From Fimbriiglobus ruber (GTDB taxonomy: Bacteria; Planctomycetota; Planctomycetia; Gemmatales; Gemmataceae), in NCBI RefSeq assembly GCF_002197845.1, contig NZ_NIDE01000004.1, forward strand, positions 248,001-312,000: a stretch of DNA of 64,000 nucleotides, written 5' to 3'. Shown piece by piece: positions 1 to 8,585 of the stretch. Numbering within the stretch: position 1 is the stretch's first letter; each line of letters opens with the position of its first letter. Position numbers and translations under genes: made by a program. Below the pieces are notes generated by a model. It searched no databases, was not told the DNA's origin, and was given only the letters and a program-made list of their open reading frames with translations.

Positions 1-814
1 GTTCGTCCTTCTTCGCGGTGCCGGTAATCGTGGTCGGAATGCGCGTCTCGGCGTAGCAGAACTGCATCCCGAGCGTGCTGATGTCGGCCCCGTGGAGCCG
101 GCAGAAATCAGCCGCAGCTCGGCACCCGTCTTTGACCACCTGCGGGGCTGGATGCCACGGCTGCGGCCCTTGGTTCGTGAGCAAGCCCATCGACAGCGGA
201 CTCGCGTTCATCAGCCCGACCCCGCGCCGCTCGGCCACTGGTAGTAGGTCGGTGAGCAGTTGCGTGTTTTGCAACGAGAAGTGGCAGTACGAGACCACCG
301 CGTCCAGGTCACAGCGCTCGATCGCCAGTTTCAAGAGCCCGAGTGGGTAGCACGACATGCCGATGAACCGGCACTTACCCTCGCGTTTAAAATCTTGCAG
401 GACGCGGGCGGTCTCGGTGAAAACGAACTCGTAATCGTCGGCGTATTCGATGTCGTGGGCGAGCAGAATGTCGACGCAGTCGGTGCCGAGCCGCTTGAGC
501 GAGCCTTCCAGACACGTGCGCATGCCGGCCGGGGTGAAGTCGAACTTGTCCCGCGTCAACCGACCGGCCTTGGTGCAGATGTACGTCTTCTCCCGCCACC
601 CGCCCTTCAGCACTTCGCCCAGGATCTCTTCCGACTTGCCTTCGCCATAAAACGCACTCGTATCGATCAGGTTGATGCCGGCGTCGATCGCCGCGTGGAC
701 GCAGTCGGCGACCTCGGGCACCGAGACGGGGCCGTACTGCTGCCCGATGGCGGCGCCGCCCTGCGAAATGACGGAGACTTTGAGACCGGTCCGGCCGAGT
801 TCGCGATATTGCAT
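1..814 (-). CDS. Aldo/keto reductase, C-terminus cut by window edge
   Basis: Reading from ATG at 814 towards position 1 gives about 271 residues with no stop, so the gene continues beyond the window. The start MQYRELGRTGLKVS is the classic aldo/keto reductase N-terminus. The family tetrad residues are recognisable: Asp and Tyr in DTSAFYGEGKSEE, Lys in CTKAGR and His in LLAHDIE. The family reduces carbonyls with NADPH in a TIM barrel; the substrate cannot be told, though the spacing resembles the L-galactose dehydrogenase-like subgroup. No strong ribosome binding site is visible. The only long open frame over this segment on the same strand (387-881) is a different frame without family similarity. 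Confidence 0.88.
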   Translation of the reverse strand, partial: MQYRELGRTGLKVSVISQGGAAIGQQYGPVSVPEVADCVHAAIDAGINLIDTSAFYGEGKSEEILGEVLKGGWREKTYICTKAGRLTRDKFDFTPAGMRTCLEGSLKRLGTDCVDILLAHDIEYADDYEFVFTETARVLQDFKREGKCRFIGMSCYPLGLLKLAIERCDLDAVVSYCHFSLQNTQLLTDLLPVAERRGVGLMNASPLSMGLLTNQGPQPWHPAPQVVKDGCRAAADFCRLHGADISTLGMQFCYAETRIPTTITGTAKKDE

Positions 815-839
815 GACGGTTCTCAAGGAAGAGGTTAGC

Positions 840-939
840 CGCGGATGTACGCAGATAAACGCGGATCGGAAAAGAGATCAAGCAAGAATTCGGTTCTTTG
901 ATCTCTTTTCCGATCCGCGTTTATCTGCGTACATCCGCG
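840..939. repeat. Long inverted repeat of the 'cgcggat' family, 5' of the aldo/keto reductase
   Basis: Two arms of about 42 bases are near-perfect reverse complements around a short centre (agcaagaattcggttc). The arms contain the phrase acgcggatc. Related inverted repeats occur at 49303-49413 and 57189-57291, and the right half recurs at 1292-1350. It reads as a mobile or structural intergenic element, not a gene. Confidence 0.85.
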
Positions 940-1008
940 ACCAAATTAGTTGGCTCATGAGGCGGAAGAGGCGGAAGAGCGAACCAACCCGCCGCAATGG
1001 CCCCTCCC

Positions 1009-1290
1009 ACCGGCGCTCGGCGCGGGTCTCCGACCCCGCCGTTCGGCCCGACCGCAGGTCTCCAATTCCACCCTGGCGCAGACAGCGGTGTCCGAGGGTT
1101 CAAGCGTCGGGAGACCTTCGGTCCGAAGAACGGCGGGGTCGGAGACCCACGCCGAGCGCGGTGGGCTCAAGCGTTGGGAGCTGCGGTCGGGCCGAACGGC
1201 GGGGTCGGAGACCTACGCCGAGCGCGGTGGGCTCAAGCGTTGGGAGCTGCGGTCGCCGAACGGCGGGGTCGGAGACCCGCGCCGAGCGCC
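1009..1290. repeat. Dispersed GC-rich repeat, partly tandem
   Basis: The unit starting cggcggggtcggagac recurs at 1131, 1197 and 1261, so the periods are 66 and 64 bases. Copies also carry gtgggctcaagcgttggg. One inverted partial copy lies at about 1009-1045. The unit reads open in several frames, which explains the many small open frames here, but none looks like a protein family. The block is flanked by direct copies (888-946 and 1292-1350) of the inverted-repeat half-arm. Confidence 0.8.
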
Positions 1291-1291
1291 G

Positions 1292-1350
1292 GAATTCGGT
1301 TCTTTGACCTCTTTTCCGATCCGCGTTTATCTGCGTACATCCGCGGCCAA
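1292..1350. repeat. Half copy of the 840-939 inverted repeat
   Basis: This 59-base stretch matches 888-946 almost exactly, with two or three mismatches, and in the same orientation. The matching left arm is absent. It ends just downstream of the stop codon of the oxidoreductase gene on the minus strand. Confidence 0.85.
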
Positions 1351-1357
1351 ATCTGTT

Positions 1358-2341
1358 TTAGAGTTTCACAACTTTGCTACCGCGGATCGACTCCTCGCAA
1401 GCCTCGATCATCTTCTGTGCGGTGACCGCGTCGGCCATCGTTGAGAGGGGCTGCGCGCCGTGTCGCAGGCAGTCGACCAGGAAGTGCTTGACTTCGTTCA
1501 TGACCGACCCCTGGTAGGCCGTGTACGTCTGGCTGTGGACGAGGCCCGGCTTGATCTCGACGTGGTCGCGGTAGCTGTACCGGGTCGACCCGGCCGTGCC
1601 GATCACTTTTACCATGACCGTCCACGGGTCGGCCGCGTGATCGTCGGCCGCGAAGCTCGCGCAGAAGTGGGCCAGCGCGCCGTTGTGCAGCCGCATTTGC
1701 ACCATCGCGATGTCTTCTTCCGTGTACTCCTTGTAGTGCAGCGTCGCCTTCATCGCGCACAGCTCGACGGGTTTACCGACGAGATACAGCAGGATGTACG
1801 AGTGGTGCGTGAGGATCTGCCGGACCACGCCGGGATACCGCTTGGCCACCTCTTCGGGGTGGTGGATGTTGTACATCACGTAAGCCGAGACGATCGTGCC
1901 CAGGTCGCCGCCGTCCACGAGGTCGCGGGTCCGGGTCATCCCGGCTTCGTAAACGTAGTTGTGCCCGGGCATGCAGACGAGGCCCTTCGCGTCGGCGGTG
2001 GACTTCATCTCTTCGATCTCGGCGACCGACATCCCGACCGGCTTTTCGACCAGGACGTGCTTGCCGTGTTCGAGCGCGAGCTTGGTGTATTCGAGGTGCG
2101 ATTCCAGGTTCGTGAGGACGAACACGGCGTCGACGGCCGGGTCGCGGACGAGCGCCTCGGGCGTCGCGTAGTTGTGGCACTTGAACTCGGCCGCCCGCTG
2201 GACGGCCCGGTCCTGGCTCCGGTTCCACAGCCCGACCAGCCGCGCTCCGTGAGAGCGGGCGACGGCCCGGGCGTGCAGGATCGAGATGTCCCCCGCGCCG
2301 ATGAACCCGACGCCGATGGTGTCCTTGGTGATCTTCGCCAT
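1358..2341 (-). CDS. Gfo/Idh/MocA family NAD(P)-dependent oxidoreductase
   Basis: 327 residues. The N-terminal Rossmann motif is GVGFIGAGDISILHA (residues about 10-24). The conserved EKP catalytic motif appears as VLVEKPVGM near residue 97, followed by a C-terminal alpha/beta domain with HNYVYEAGM and HHSY. Family members oxidise sugars, inositols or related polyols, or reduce biliverdin-type substrates, in the cytoplasm; this one's substrate is unknown. No signal peptide is visible, unlike the secreted planctomycete Gfo/Idh members. ATG at 2341 begins MAKITKDTIG directly before the Rossmann strand, which supports the start. It is transcribed alone, with inverted repeats on both sides. Confidence 0.9.
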   Translation of the reverse strand: MAKITKDTIGVGFIGAGDISILHARAVARSHGARLVGLWNRSQDRAVQRAAEFKCHNYATPEALVRDPAVDAVFVLTNLESHLEYTKLALEHGKHVLVEKPVGMSVAEIEEMKSTADAKGLVCMPGHNYVYEAGMTRTRDLVDGGDLGTIVSAYVMYNIHHPEEVAKRYPGVVRQILTHHSYILLYLVGKPVELCAMKATLHYKEYTEEDIAMVQMRLHNGALAHFCASFAADDHAADPWTVMVKVIGTAGSTRYSYRDHVEIKPGLVHSQTYTAYQGSVMNEVKHFLVDCLRHGAQPLSTMADAVTAQKMIEACEESIRGSKVVKL

Positions 2342-2444
2342 GTTTGCGGTCGCTCCGGGGCGCGGCCGCGGCGCGGGCCGGGGCCGGGAAAGAGGTCGAG
2401 AACCGAGTTTTACGCCGGGCCACTACGTCAAGCAAGTCAGATAA

Positions 2445-2558
2445 AAATTAGCCACAGAGATCACAGAGGACACGGAGAATACTGAGAAGAGTAAATCCTT
2501 GTATTCATTTTGTCTTCTCTCTTCTCTCTGTGGCCTCTGTGATCTCTGTGGCTAATTT
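2445..2558. repeat. Inverted repeat of the 'cacagagatcacagagg' type
   Basis: The left arm aaattagccacagagatcac and its complement at about 2520-2558 flank a diverged centre. Repeats of this wording are common between genes in several bacterial phyla. The right arm runs into the HAD phosphatase gene and supplies that gene's stop codon and last residues. Confidence 0.85.
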
Positions 2559-3235
2559 CCTATGTTCCACGCCCGCAACAGCTCACGCGGCTCGGAGAGG
2601 TCGGCGAGCGCGAAATCCGGGTGCGTCGCTTCCAGCACGTCCAGCGTGTGCCACCCGGTCGCTACGGCGACAGCCTTTGCGCCGATCGCCCGGGCGCAGC
2701 GTACGTCGAGCGGGGTGTCGCCGATCACCCACACGTCGGCCGGGTCCACCGGCCCCGCCCGGTGGGCTTCGACCGCCGTCAGCGCGGCCCGGGCCACGTC
2801 GTCCCGCTCGTAGTGGTCGTCGCCGAACCCGCCGAGGGTGAAGAACTCCCAGAGGCCGTAGTGCCCGAGTTTGTGCCGCGCGCCGGCGCGGACGTTCCCG
2901 GTCAGGAGCCCGAGCAGCACGTCGTCGCGGTCCTGAAGTTTTTCGAGCAGGTGTCCGATGCCGGGGCAAATGGTGCCGTCGTGCTCGTTCAGGTATTTCG
3001 GAAGGCGGGTCAGGTAGCCGTTGGTGAGCCGGAGCTGGTTCGCGGGCGACGGGTCGATGGCGTGGGCCGTGAGAAGGTCGCGGCCGATCGCGCGGTCGGT
3101 CCGCCCACTATACGGGACTTCCTCGGCGGAAATCGCGACGCCGAACTCCTCGCTCAGTGCGGCCTCCATCGCGGCCTTGCCGGCGCCTCCGGTCCGGACG
3201 AGGGTGCCGTCGATGTCGAACAGGATCACGGGCAT
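2552..3235 (-). CDS. HAD-superfamily phosphatase (phosphoglycolate phosphatase-like)
   Basis: 227 residues from ATG at 3235. The frame stays open further upstream, but that part overlaps the divergent gene and is low-complexity. Motif I is VILFDIDGTLVRTGG at the very N-terminus with both aspartates; motif II is LGLLTGN; the Lys and motif III region is WVIGDTPLDVRCARAIGAKAVAVATG. The fold and length fit Gph-like phosphatases, which hydrolyse phosphoglycolate or similar small phosphoesters in the cytoplasm. The last residues (IGN) and TAG stop lie inside the inverted repeat 2445-2558, so the C-terminus may have been redefined by the repeat. It is divergent from the isomerase gene at 3415. Confidence 0.9.
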   Translation of the reverse strand: MPVILFDIDGTLVRTGGAGKAAMEAALSEEFGVAISAEEVPYSGRTDRAIGRDLLTAHAIDPSPANQLRLTNGYLTRLPKYLNEHDGTICPGIGHLLEKLQDRDDVLLGLLTGNVRAGARHKLGHYGLWEFFTLGGFGDDHYERDDVARAALTAVEAHRAGPVDPADVWVIGDTPLDVRCARAIGAKAVAVATGWHTLDVLEATHPDFALADLSEPRELLRAWNIGN

Positions 3236-3414
3236 GGCGGTCTCGCGAGGAAACGTCCGCCCCGCGGGCGGGGGGAATTGGCGGGGCGGGGTTGCGTCCG
3301 GGAAAACCTGTCGGTATAGCCCGGGTCGTACTTGAGTCATTTTATTTCCGGGCGGCGGAAAGTAAGCGGCGGGCCGCGAAACCCGCCACGCGCCCGGCGG
3401 AACGGAGGGGAACC

Positions 3415-4710
3415 ATGACGATTGAACCGACCCGCGCCCGCCGCTGGGCCCGCCATTTCCTCGCCGGCGGGGCCACCGTCTGCACCCTCGGTCTTGGCGC
3501 ATACTTGGCCCAAGCCCAAGGGCCGGCCCCGGGTCAGCCGCAAGCTCAACCCTCGGGCCAGCCGCAAACCCAACCCCCGGGCCAACCACAGGCTCAACAG
3601 GCACCGCGGAACGGGATTCGGCAGGTCTCCGCCGAGGAAATGGGTAAAGAGTCGATCGCGAGCATCAACGGCAACACCCTGATCACCCGCGCCCAACTGG
3701 GCGAATACCTGATCGAACGCCTCGGCGCGGACAAGGTCGAGCTGTTCGTCAACCGGATGATCATCGACGCCGAATGTAAGAAACGTGGCGTCACCGTCAC
3801 GGACCCGGAAATGCTAGCCGCCCTGATGGAAGACGTCGGGAGCCTGGGTATTCGGCGGGAGGACTTCATCAAGCTCGTCCTTCCGCGGTACAACAAGTCT
3901 TTTTACGAATGGATGGAAGACGTCATCCGCCCCCGCTTGCTCCTCGGCAAGCTGTGCCGCGACCGGATTTCGGTGACCGAAGAAGACCTCCGCATCCAGT
4001 TCGAGCGGGAATTCGGGGAGAAGCGGCAAATCCAGATCATCATCTGGCCGAAGGGTGACGACCTGAAGGCGATCGAGAAGGAGTACGCCAAGATCCGGGG
4101 CGACCAGGTCGAGTTCGACCGGGCCGCGCGGGCCATGGCGAACCCGTCGCTGGCCGCCGCCGGGGGGCACATCAAGCCGATCAGCCGCCACCTGTACTCG
4201 ACCGACAAGGTGATCGAGGAGCGGTCGTTCCAGCTCAAAGTCGGGGAAGTGAGCGAGGTGATTTCGACCTCGCAGGGGTTCCTCGTGATGAAACTCCACG
4301 CCATCATCCCGGCGCGGACCGACGTCAAGTTCGACGGCGAAAAGGTGCGGCTCGAAAAGCAGGCGAAGGACGAGAAACTGACGCAAGAGATCCCGAAATA
4401 CTTCGCGGAACTGAAGACCCAGGCCCAACCGCTGATCTACGAAGTGGCCCCGGCGAAATGGCGAATGGACACCGCGCCGGCCCAGGAATCGCGGAACGTG
4501 ATGGGCGGGATCGAACCCGTCTCTCCCCGCTCGCCGACCGCGCCGTCGAGCGCACAACCGTCGGCTTCCCCGACTCCGCCCGCGGCTCCGCCGGCTCTGC
4601 CCGCGGCTCCGCCGGCTCTGCCCGCGGCTCCGCCGGCAACTCCTGCGGCTCCGCCCGCGGGCACCCCGGCCCCTCCCGCTGGTTCGCCGGCTCCGCCCGC
4701 GGGGATGTAG
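3415..4710 (+). CDS. Secreted parvulin-type peptidyl-prolyl isomerase
   Basis: 431 residues from ATG at 3415, preceded by the ribosome binding site cggagggg. A twin-Arg-containing basic start and hydrophobic segment (residues about 14-33) form a signal peptide or anchor. A Gln/Pro-rich spacer follows (about 35-62), then a SurA-like N-terminal region beginning IASINGNTLITRAQL and a parvulin-like domain at about 200-305 (IQIIIWPKG ... GGHIKPISRHLY ... GEVSEVISTSQGFLVMKLH). The tail is a Pro/Ala repeat. Family role: folding of exported proteins in the periplasm. The active-site loop is shorter than in SurA, so chaperone activity without isomerase activity is possible. The gene ends at the bidirectional hairpin 4782-4846. 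Confidence 0.85.
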   Translation: MTIEPTRARRWARHFLAGGATVCTLGLGAYLAQAQGPAPGQPQAQPSGQPQTQPPGQPQAQQAPRNGIRQVSAEEMGKESIASINGNTLITRAQLGEYLIERLGADKVELFVNRMIIDAECKKRGVTVTDPEMLAALMEDVGSLGIRREDFIKLVLPRYNKSFYEWMEDVIRPRLLLGKLCRDRISVTEEDLRIQFEREFGEKRQIQIIIWPKGDDLKAIEKEYAKIRGDQVEFDRAARAMANPSLAAAGGHIKPISRHLYSTDKVIEERSFQLKVGEVSEVISTSQGFLVMKLHAIIPARTDVKFDGEKVRLEKQAKDEKLTQEIPKYFAELKTQAQPLIYEVAPAKWRMDTAPAQESRNVMGGIEPVSPRSPTAPSSAQPSASPTPPAAPPALPAAPPALPAAPPATPAAPPAGTPAPPAGSPAPPAGM

Positions 4711-4781
4711 GAAAATCGATCGTACTCAGACGCGATCGATCGGACATTATGCTCTGCGCGGTCGCGAGCAAGACGTTTTGA

Positions 4782-4846
4782 GCGCGTGGGAACGAGAGTC
4801 CCCCGGGTGGACACCGTCCACCCGGGGGACTCTCGTTCCCACGCGC
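4782..4846. terminator. Bidirectional hairpin between convergent genes
   Basis: A perfect palindrome with arms of about 31 bases (gcgcgtgggaacgagagtcc and onward) and a 3-base loop lies between the isomerase (plus) and the S53 peptidase (minus). There is no long T-run, so termination by hairpin alone is inferred from its position. Confidence 0.7.
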
Positions 4847-4886
4847 CTGCGCGACCTTACCTTGTCTTGAATTTGTAAGAACTAAC

Positions 4887-7800
4887 TTACCCGACGTACA
4901 CGCCGCCGGTGAAGCCGGGGAAGGCGTCGAACGTCAGCCCGGGCAGTGGGGTCGTCCCGTTCGCCACGATCGCCGCCCCCGTGTACGCCGTCACCGTCGC
5001 GCCCACTCCCTCGCCGTCGCCCGTGACCACGTCCGCCAGATCGTCCCCGTCCAGGTTCTTGACCGCCACCCGGACCCCGCCGCGGCTGTCCACGTCCCCG
5101 GCGAAGAAACTCGCGATCCCGGCCCCACTTACTGCGGGGTCGTCCAGACTGGTGAAGTTCCCGGCCGCCGCGATCAGTGCCTTTGTGTCAACGATCCGTA
5201 CCCGCGGGGCTCCGCCCGGCCCGGCCCCGAAAATCAGGTCCGCGTACCCGCCCCCGGTCACGTCCCCGGCCGTCACGTACACCCCGTTCCGCAGCGAACT
5301 CTCGAACGCGAAGAAGTCCGGCATCAATTCGGTCGGGTTGCCCGAGGCGATCGATTTCCCGTCGTAAATGGCGACCCGCGGGCCGCCGCCGAACCCGGCC
5401 GACACGATCAGGTCGCCGACGCCGTTCCCGGTCAGGTCGCCGACGGCCGCCCGGTCCCCGCCGCGGAAGGACGGGTCGTTGATGCCGAAGAACCTGGCCA
5501 CCTGAACGACCTGCCCCTGGGCCAAGGCGGCCCCGTCGTACACGGCCACGATCGGCCCGCCGGACTGATCGGGCGTGACGATCACGTCCGGAATGCCGTC
5601 CCCGGTCACGTCCCCGACGGCCACGAACACGCCGCCGGTGAACGTCGACTCGAACGGCGAGAACGAAACCACCGGCTGGCCGGTCGCCCCGTCCAGCACG
5701 ACGACTTCGTTAGAGATACCCGGACCCGACCCGGCGATCACGTCCGGCGGTCCGCCCGCGGTGAAGTCGGCGGCGGCCGTGCGGACCCCGCCGGTGAACG
5801 TGCCCGGGAACGGCATGGCCGTCCACTGGGTCGTTCCGTCGGCCGCCCGCAGTTGAACAGTCGGGCTCCCCCCGGCGTCGGCCCCGACCGCGATTTGCGG
5901 TATCCCGAGCAACAGGGCCGACTCGGCCGCTGCCGCGGTGGGGGGAGACGGCGGCGGGGGCGAGGCCGGCGGCGGTGACACGGGCGGTGTCAAGGTGATC
6001 GAGAGCGTCCCGGGCACGTCGGTCACGGTGTAGTTCGTCGCCTCACCGCCGACCGGCGTGATCGGGTAAGTCCCCACGGGGCTGGCCGCCGTCGCCGTGG
6101 TCGAAACGGTAACGCCGGACACGACGGCCGCGGTATCCCCGTTCGCAAGGCCGGTAACGGTGTACGTCAACGTCGGGATCGCCGCACCGACGAGGATCTG
6201 GACATTGTCGGCTGTGACCGTCAGTGCCGCTTTGACGACGGTCAGGGTGCCGGGGGTGAACGTGAAGTTATAGTCGGCGGAGGCGAGGGTGCCCTGTGTG
6301 ATGGGGTACGCCCCGAGCGGACTCGCGGCGGTCGCCGTCGTCGCGGGCGAACCGGTGAACGCGGTCGCCGTCGTGTCGCCGTTGACCAGGCCGGTGGCCG
6401 AGATCGTCAGGGGTGGAATTGCCGCCCCGTAACTTTTGGACTGATCCAGAGCGGCGACGGTCGCCGTGGCTTTTTGCACGGTCGCGAACGCGGTTCCGTT
6501 GCTCACGTCGTAATTCGTGTCCCCGAGGTAATTGGCGGTAACGCTATCGGTCCCCGCCGGCAGCGCCGTCGTTGAGAGCGTCGCCGTGGTTCCGGTCAGA
6601 GGGACCGTGCCGAGGTCGGTCGTTCCGGATTTGAAGTCGACGCTCCCCGTCGGGGTGTGCCCGGCGATGCCGGTGACGGTGGCCGTAAACGTGTCCGACC
6701 CGCCGTACACCAGTGTCGGCATCCCGACCATCAACGTCGTAACGCTGGACGCAGACGAAACGGAGACGGTCGCCGGCGCGCTGCTTTCCTGGTTGTTCGC
6801 GTCCCCGAGATATTGTGCGGTGACGGTCTCGGTCCCGGCCGGCAGGTTGGACGTGACGAGGGTGGCCGTACCCCCGACCAGAGATACCGTCCCGAGATTG
6901 GTCGAGCCCACAAGGAATTCGACACTCCCCGTCGGGGTTAAGCCCACGCCTGTCACGGCGGCCGTCAAAGTGATTGATCCGAACGCGGTCGAAGAAGAAG
7001 GGGTTGCCGTGAGCGTGGTCGTACTAACACTCGTGGTCCCCGGCCCCGCGACCAGGTCCGGCACGAGCTTGTTGGCGATCGGCGTGCCCAACCCCGTCAA
7101 CAAGTCGTACCCGACGGTCGCCGGGTCGCCGGCGGCATTATGTCCGGAGGTGATGTCGTGGAAGTCGGTTGTGGGAAGGCTGTAGAGGTCCGGGAGCGTC
7201 CGCGAACCGTCCAGCGGGTTGAGCCCCGCGGCCGCCCGGCCCTGGTCCACGATGGCGATCAGGGCGGCCCACTGCGGGGTTCCGGCACTGGACCCGAACT
7301 CGGCCGACCACGGCTTCGCCGCGCTGTTCGTGGTCGTGTCGTAGACCGAAACCGCGCTGTCCGAGCCGCCGTTGTAGGAAACGTCGGGAACCCCGCGGAC
7401 CACGCCGACCACGTCCGCCACACTGTCCTGGAAGGCCGGGATCGCTTCCTGGGTGCTGAGCCCGCCCCCACCGCCGCTCATCGTCGACTTGTTGTACGAC
7501 CAGCCGACCTCGGACGCCCAGGAGTTGTCCGGGTTGAGAGTCAGGGTCGTGGCCCCGACGGCGACCACGTCGGGTGACGCCGCGGGGTATTCGACGGTGC
7601 CGTCGTCGCCGGCGCTCACGACGACCGTGACCCCCGCGTGGGTGGCCGGGGTGATGAAATTCGAGTCGTCGCCCGTCTCGCCGGAATACTCGGCCCCGCC
7701 CCAACTGCCCGAGACGACGGACACGCCCGGGTGATTGACCGCCCACTTGGTCCCGGCGTAAAGGTCGGGGTCGTTGTCCGTCGCGCATTCCACCAGGATG

Positions 7801-8276
7801 ATGTCGGCCTTTGGGGCGATGGCGTGCGCCCATTCGACGTCGAGCGCGGTCTCGCCGATCCACCCGTTGTCGGACGCCGGCGGCGCCGGTGGGAGCGAAG
7901 CCCCGCCCGACTGGTTCACGATTGAGAAAAAAGACGAGACCGGCGTGGCGTTGATTTCGTTGGCGGCAGTCCCGAAGGCACTGTCGAACCCGGCCAGGTC
8001 GCTTGCGATGGTCGGGTCCTGGAAAGCCACGACGATGGCGATCGTCTGCCCGGCCCCGTCGGCCGTGGCGCCGTTGAACGACGGGATGGCGTCGATGCCG
8101 TACGCGTGCCGGATTTGATCGGGCGTCAGTCCCTCGGGGGCGCTGCTGCCGGCCGGGAGCGCGGTGCGGACGAGCGGAGCCAGGACGGTCGAGTTCGGGG
8201 TCAGCCGGTCTTCCAGAACGACGAGATCCAGTCGACACGTCCGCGGAGAGATGCGGGCGCGGGTCGAAAGCGACAT
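4887..8276 (-). CDS. S53 (sedolisin) peptidase with Ig-like, MBG and FG-GAP repeats
   Basis: 1129 residues from ATG at 8276 (an upstream TTG adds one residue). The N-terminus carries LEDRLTPNS, the short motif seen at the start of many planctomycete secreted proteins. The peptidase domain spans about 50-410, with Glu142/Asp146 in GETALDVEW and Ser about 330 in FGSSAGTPQW, matching the sedolisin Glu-Asp-Ser arrangement. The usual long propeptide is missing. Two Big_3-type Ig domains follow (about 415-600), then two MBG-type domains (about 605-755), a Pro/Ser linker, and FG-GAP-like repeats to the end with TGGVxxAxGDVTGDG phrases. It is likely exported and acts on proteins outside the cytoplasm. 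The same FG-GAP type recurs in the gene at 53101-54639. Confidence 0.88.
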   Translation of the reverse strand: MSLSTRARISPRTCRLDLVVLEDRLTPNSTVLAPLVRTALPAGSSAPEGLTPDQIRHAYGIDAIPSFNGATADGAGQTIAIVVAFQDPTIASDLAGFDSAFGTAANEINATPVSSFFSIVNQSGGASLPPAPPASDNGWIGETALDVEWAHAIAPKADIILVECATDNDPDLYAGTKWAVNHPGVSVVSGSWGGAEYSGETGDDSNFITPATHAGVTVVVSAGDDGTVEYPAASPDVVAVGATTLTLNPDNSWASEVGWSYNKSTMSGGGGGLSTQEAIPAFQDSVADVVGVVRGVPDVSYNGGSDSAVSVYDTTTNSAAKPWSAEFGSSAGTPQWAALIAIVDQGRAAAGLNPLDGSRTLPDLYSLPTTDFHDITSGHNAAGDPATVGYDLLTGLGTPIANKLVPDLVAGPGTTSVSTTTLTATPSSSTAFGSITLTAAVTGVGLTPTGSVEFLVGSTNLGTVSLVGGTATLVTSNLPAGTETVTAQYLGDANNQESSAPATVSVSSASSVTTLMVGMPTLVYGGSDTFTATVTGIAGHTPTGSVDFKSGTTDLGTVPLTGTTATLSTTALPAGTDSVTANYLGDTNYDVSNGTAFATVQKATATVAALDQSKSYGAAIPPLTISATGLVNGDTTATAFTGSPATTATAASPLGAYPITQGTLASADYNFTFTPGTLTVVKAALTVTADNVQILVGAAIPTLTYTVTGLANGDTAAVVSGVTVSTTATAASPVGTYPITPVGGEATNYTVTDVPGTLSITLTPPVSPPPASPPPPSPPTAAAAESALLLGIPQIAVGADAGGSPTVQLRAADGTTQWTAMPFPGTFTGGVRTAAADFTAGGPPDVIAGSGPGISNEVVVLDGATGQPVVSFSPFESTFTGGVFVAVGDVTGDGIPDVIVTPDQSGGPIVAVYDGAALAQGQVVQVARFFGINDPSFRGGDRAAVGDLTGNGVGDLIVSAGFGGGPRVAIYDGKSIASGNPTELMPDFFAFESSLRNGVYVTAGDVTGGGYADLIFGAGPGGAPRVRIVDTKALIAAAGNFTSLDDPAVSGAGIASFFAGDVDSRGGVRVAVKNLDGDDLADVVTGDGEGVGATVTAYTGAAIVANGTTPLPGLTFDAFPGFTGGVYVG

Positions 8277-8585
8277 CAAGGGCCACTCCGAAGAGCAAGA
8301 ATGTGAACGGCCGACCGTTATGAGTTATGATCAATATTCTACAGTGACGACACCAGTGGCACCAACAGCCGGCCGTTATCAATAATTCGCTCGAAACGAA
8401 AACGAGCGGGCGCAGCTGGGCCGGTTTTCGGAAACCGTTACTGTTGTCGGGCGGAGTCCGCGCCGGCTTCGCTGCCAGTGGGCGACGCGGCCCCGCACGA
8501 AAAGATCGCGCTTGCCGTCCGACACTCCATCGCCGAACTTGTTGCGAGACCCGTTCTTCTTCCACCCCCCGACGAGACCCGTCCC
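8277..8585. other. Divergent intergenic region, promoter-bearing by position
   Basis: About 309 bases separate the divergent S53 peptidase and PQQ-propeller genes. The central part (8320-8390) is AT-richer than its surroundings (atgagttatgatcaatattc). No clear sigma-70 consensus, operator or conserved repeat can be named. Confidence 0.4.
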
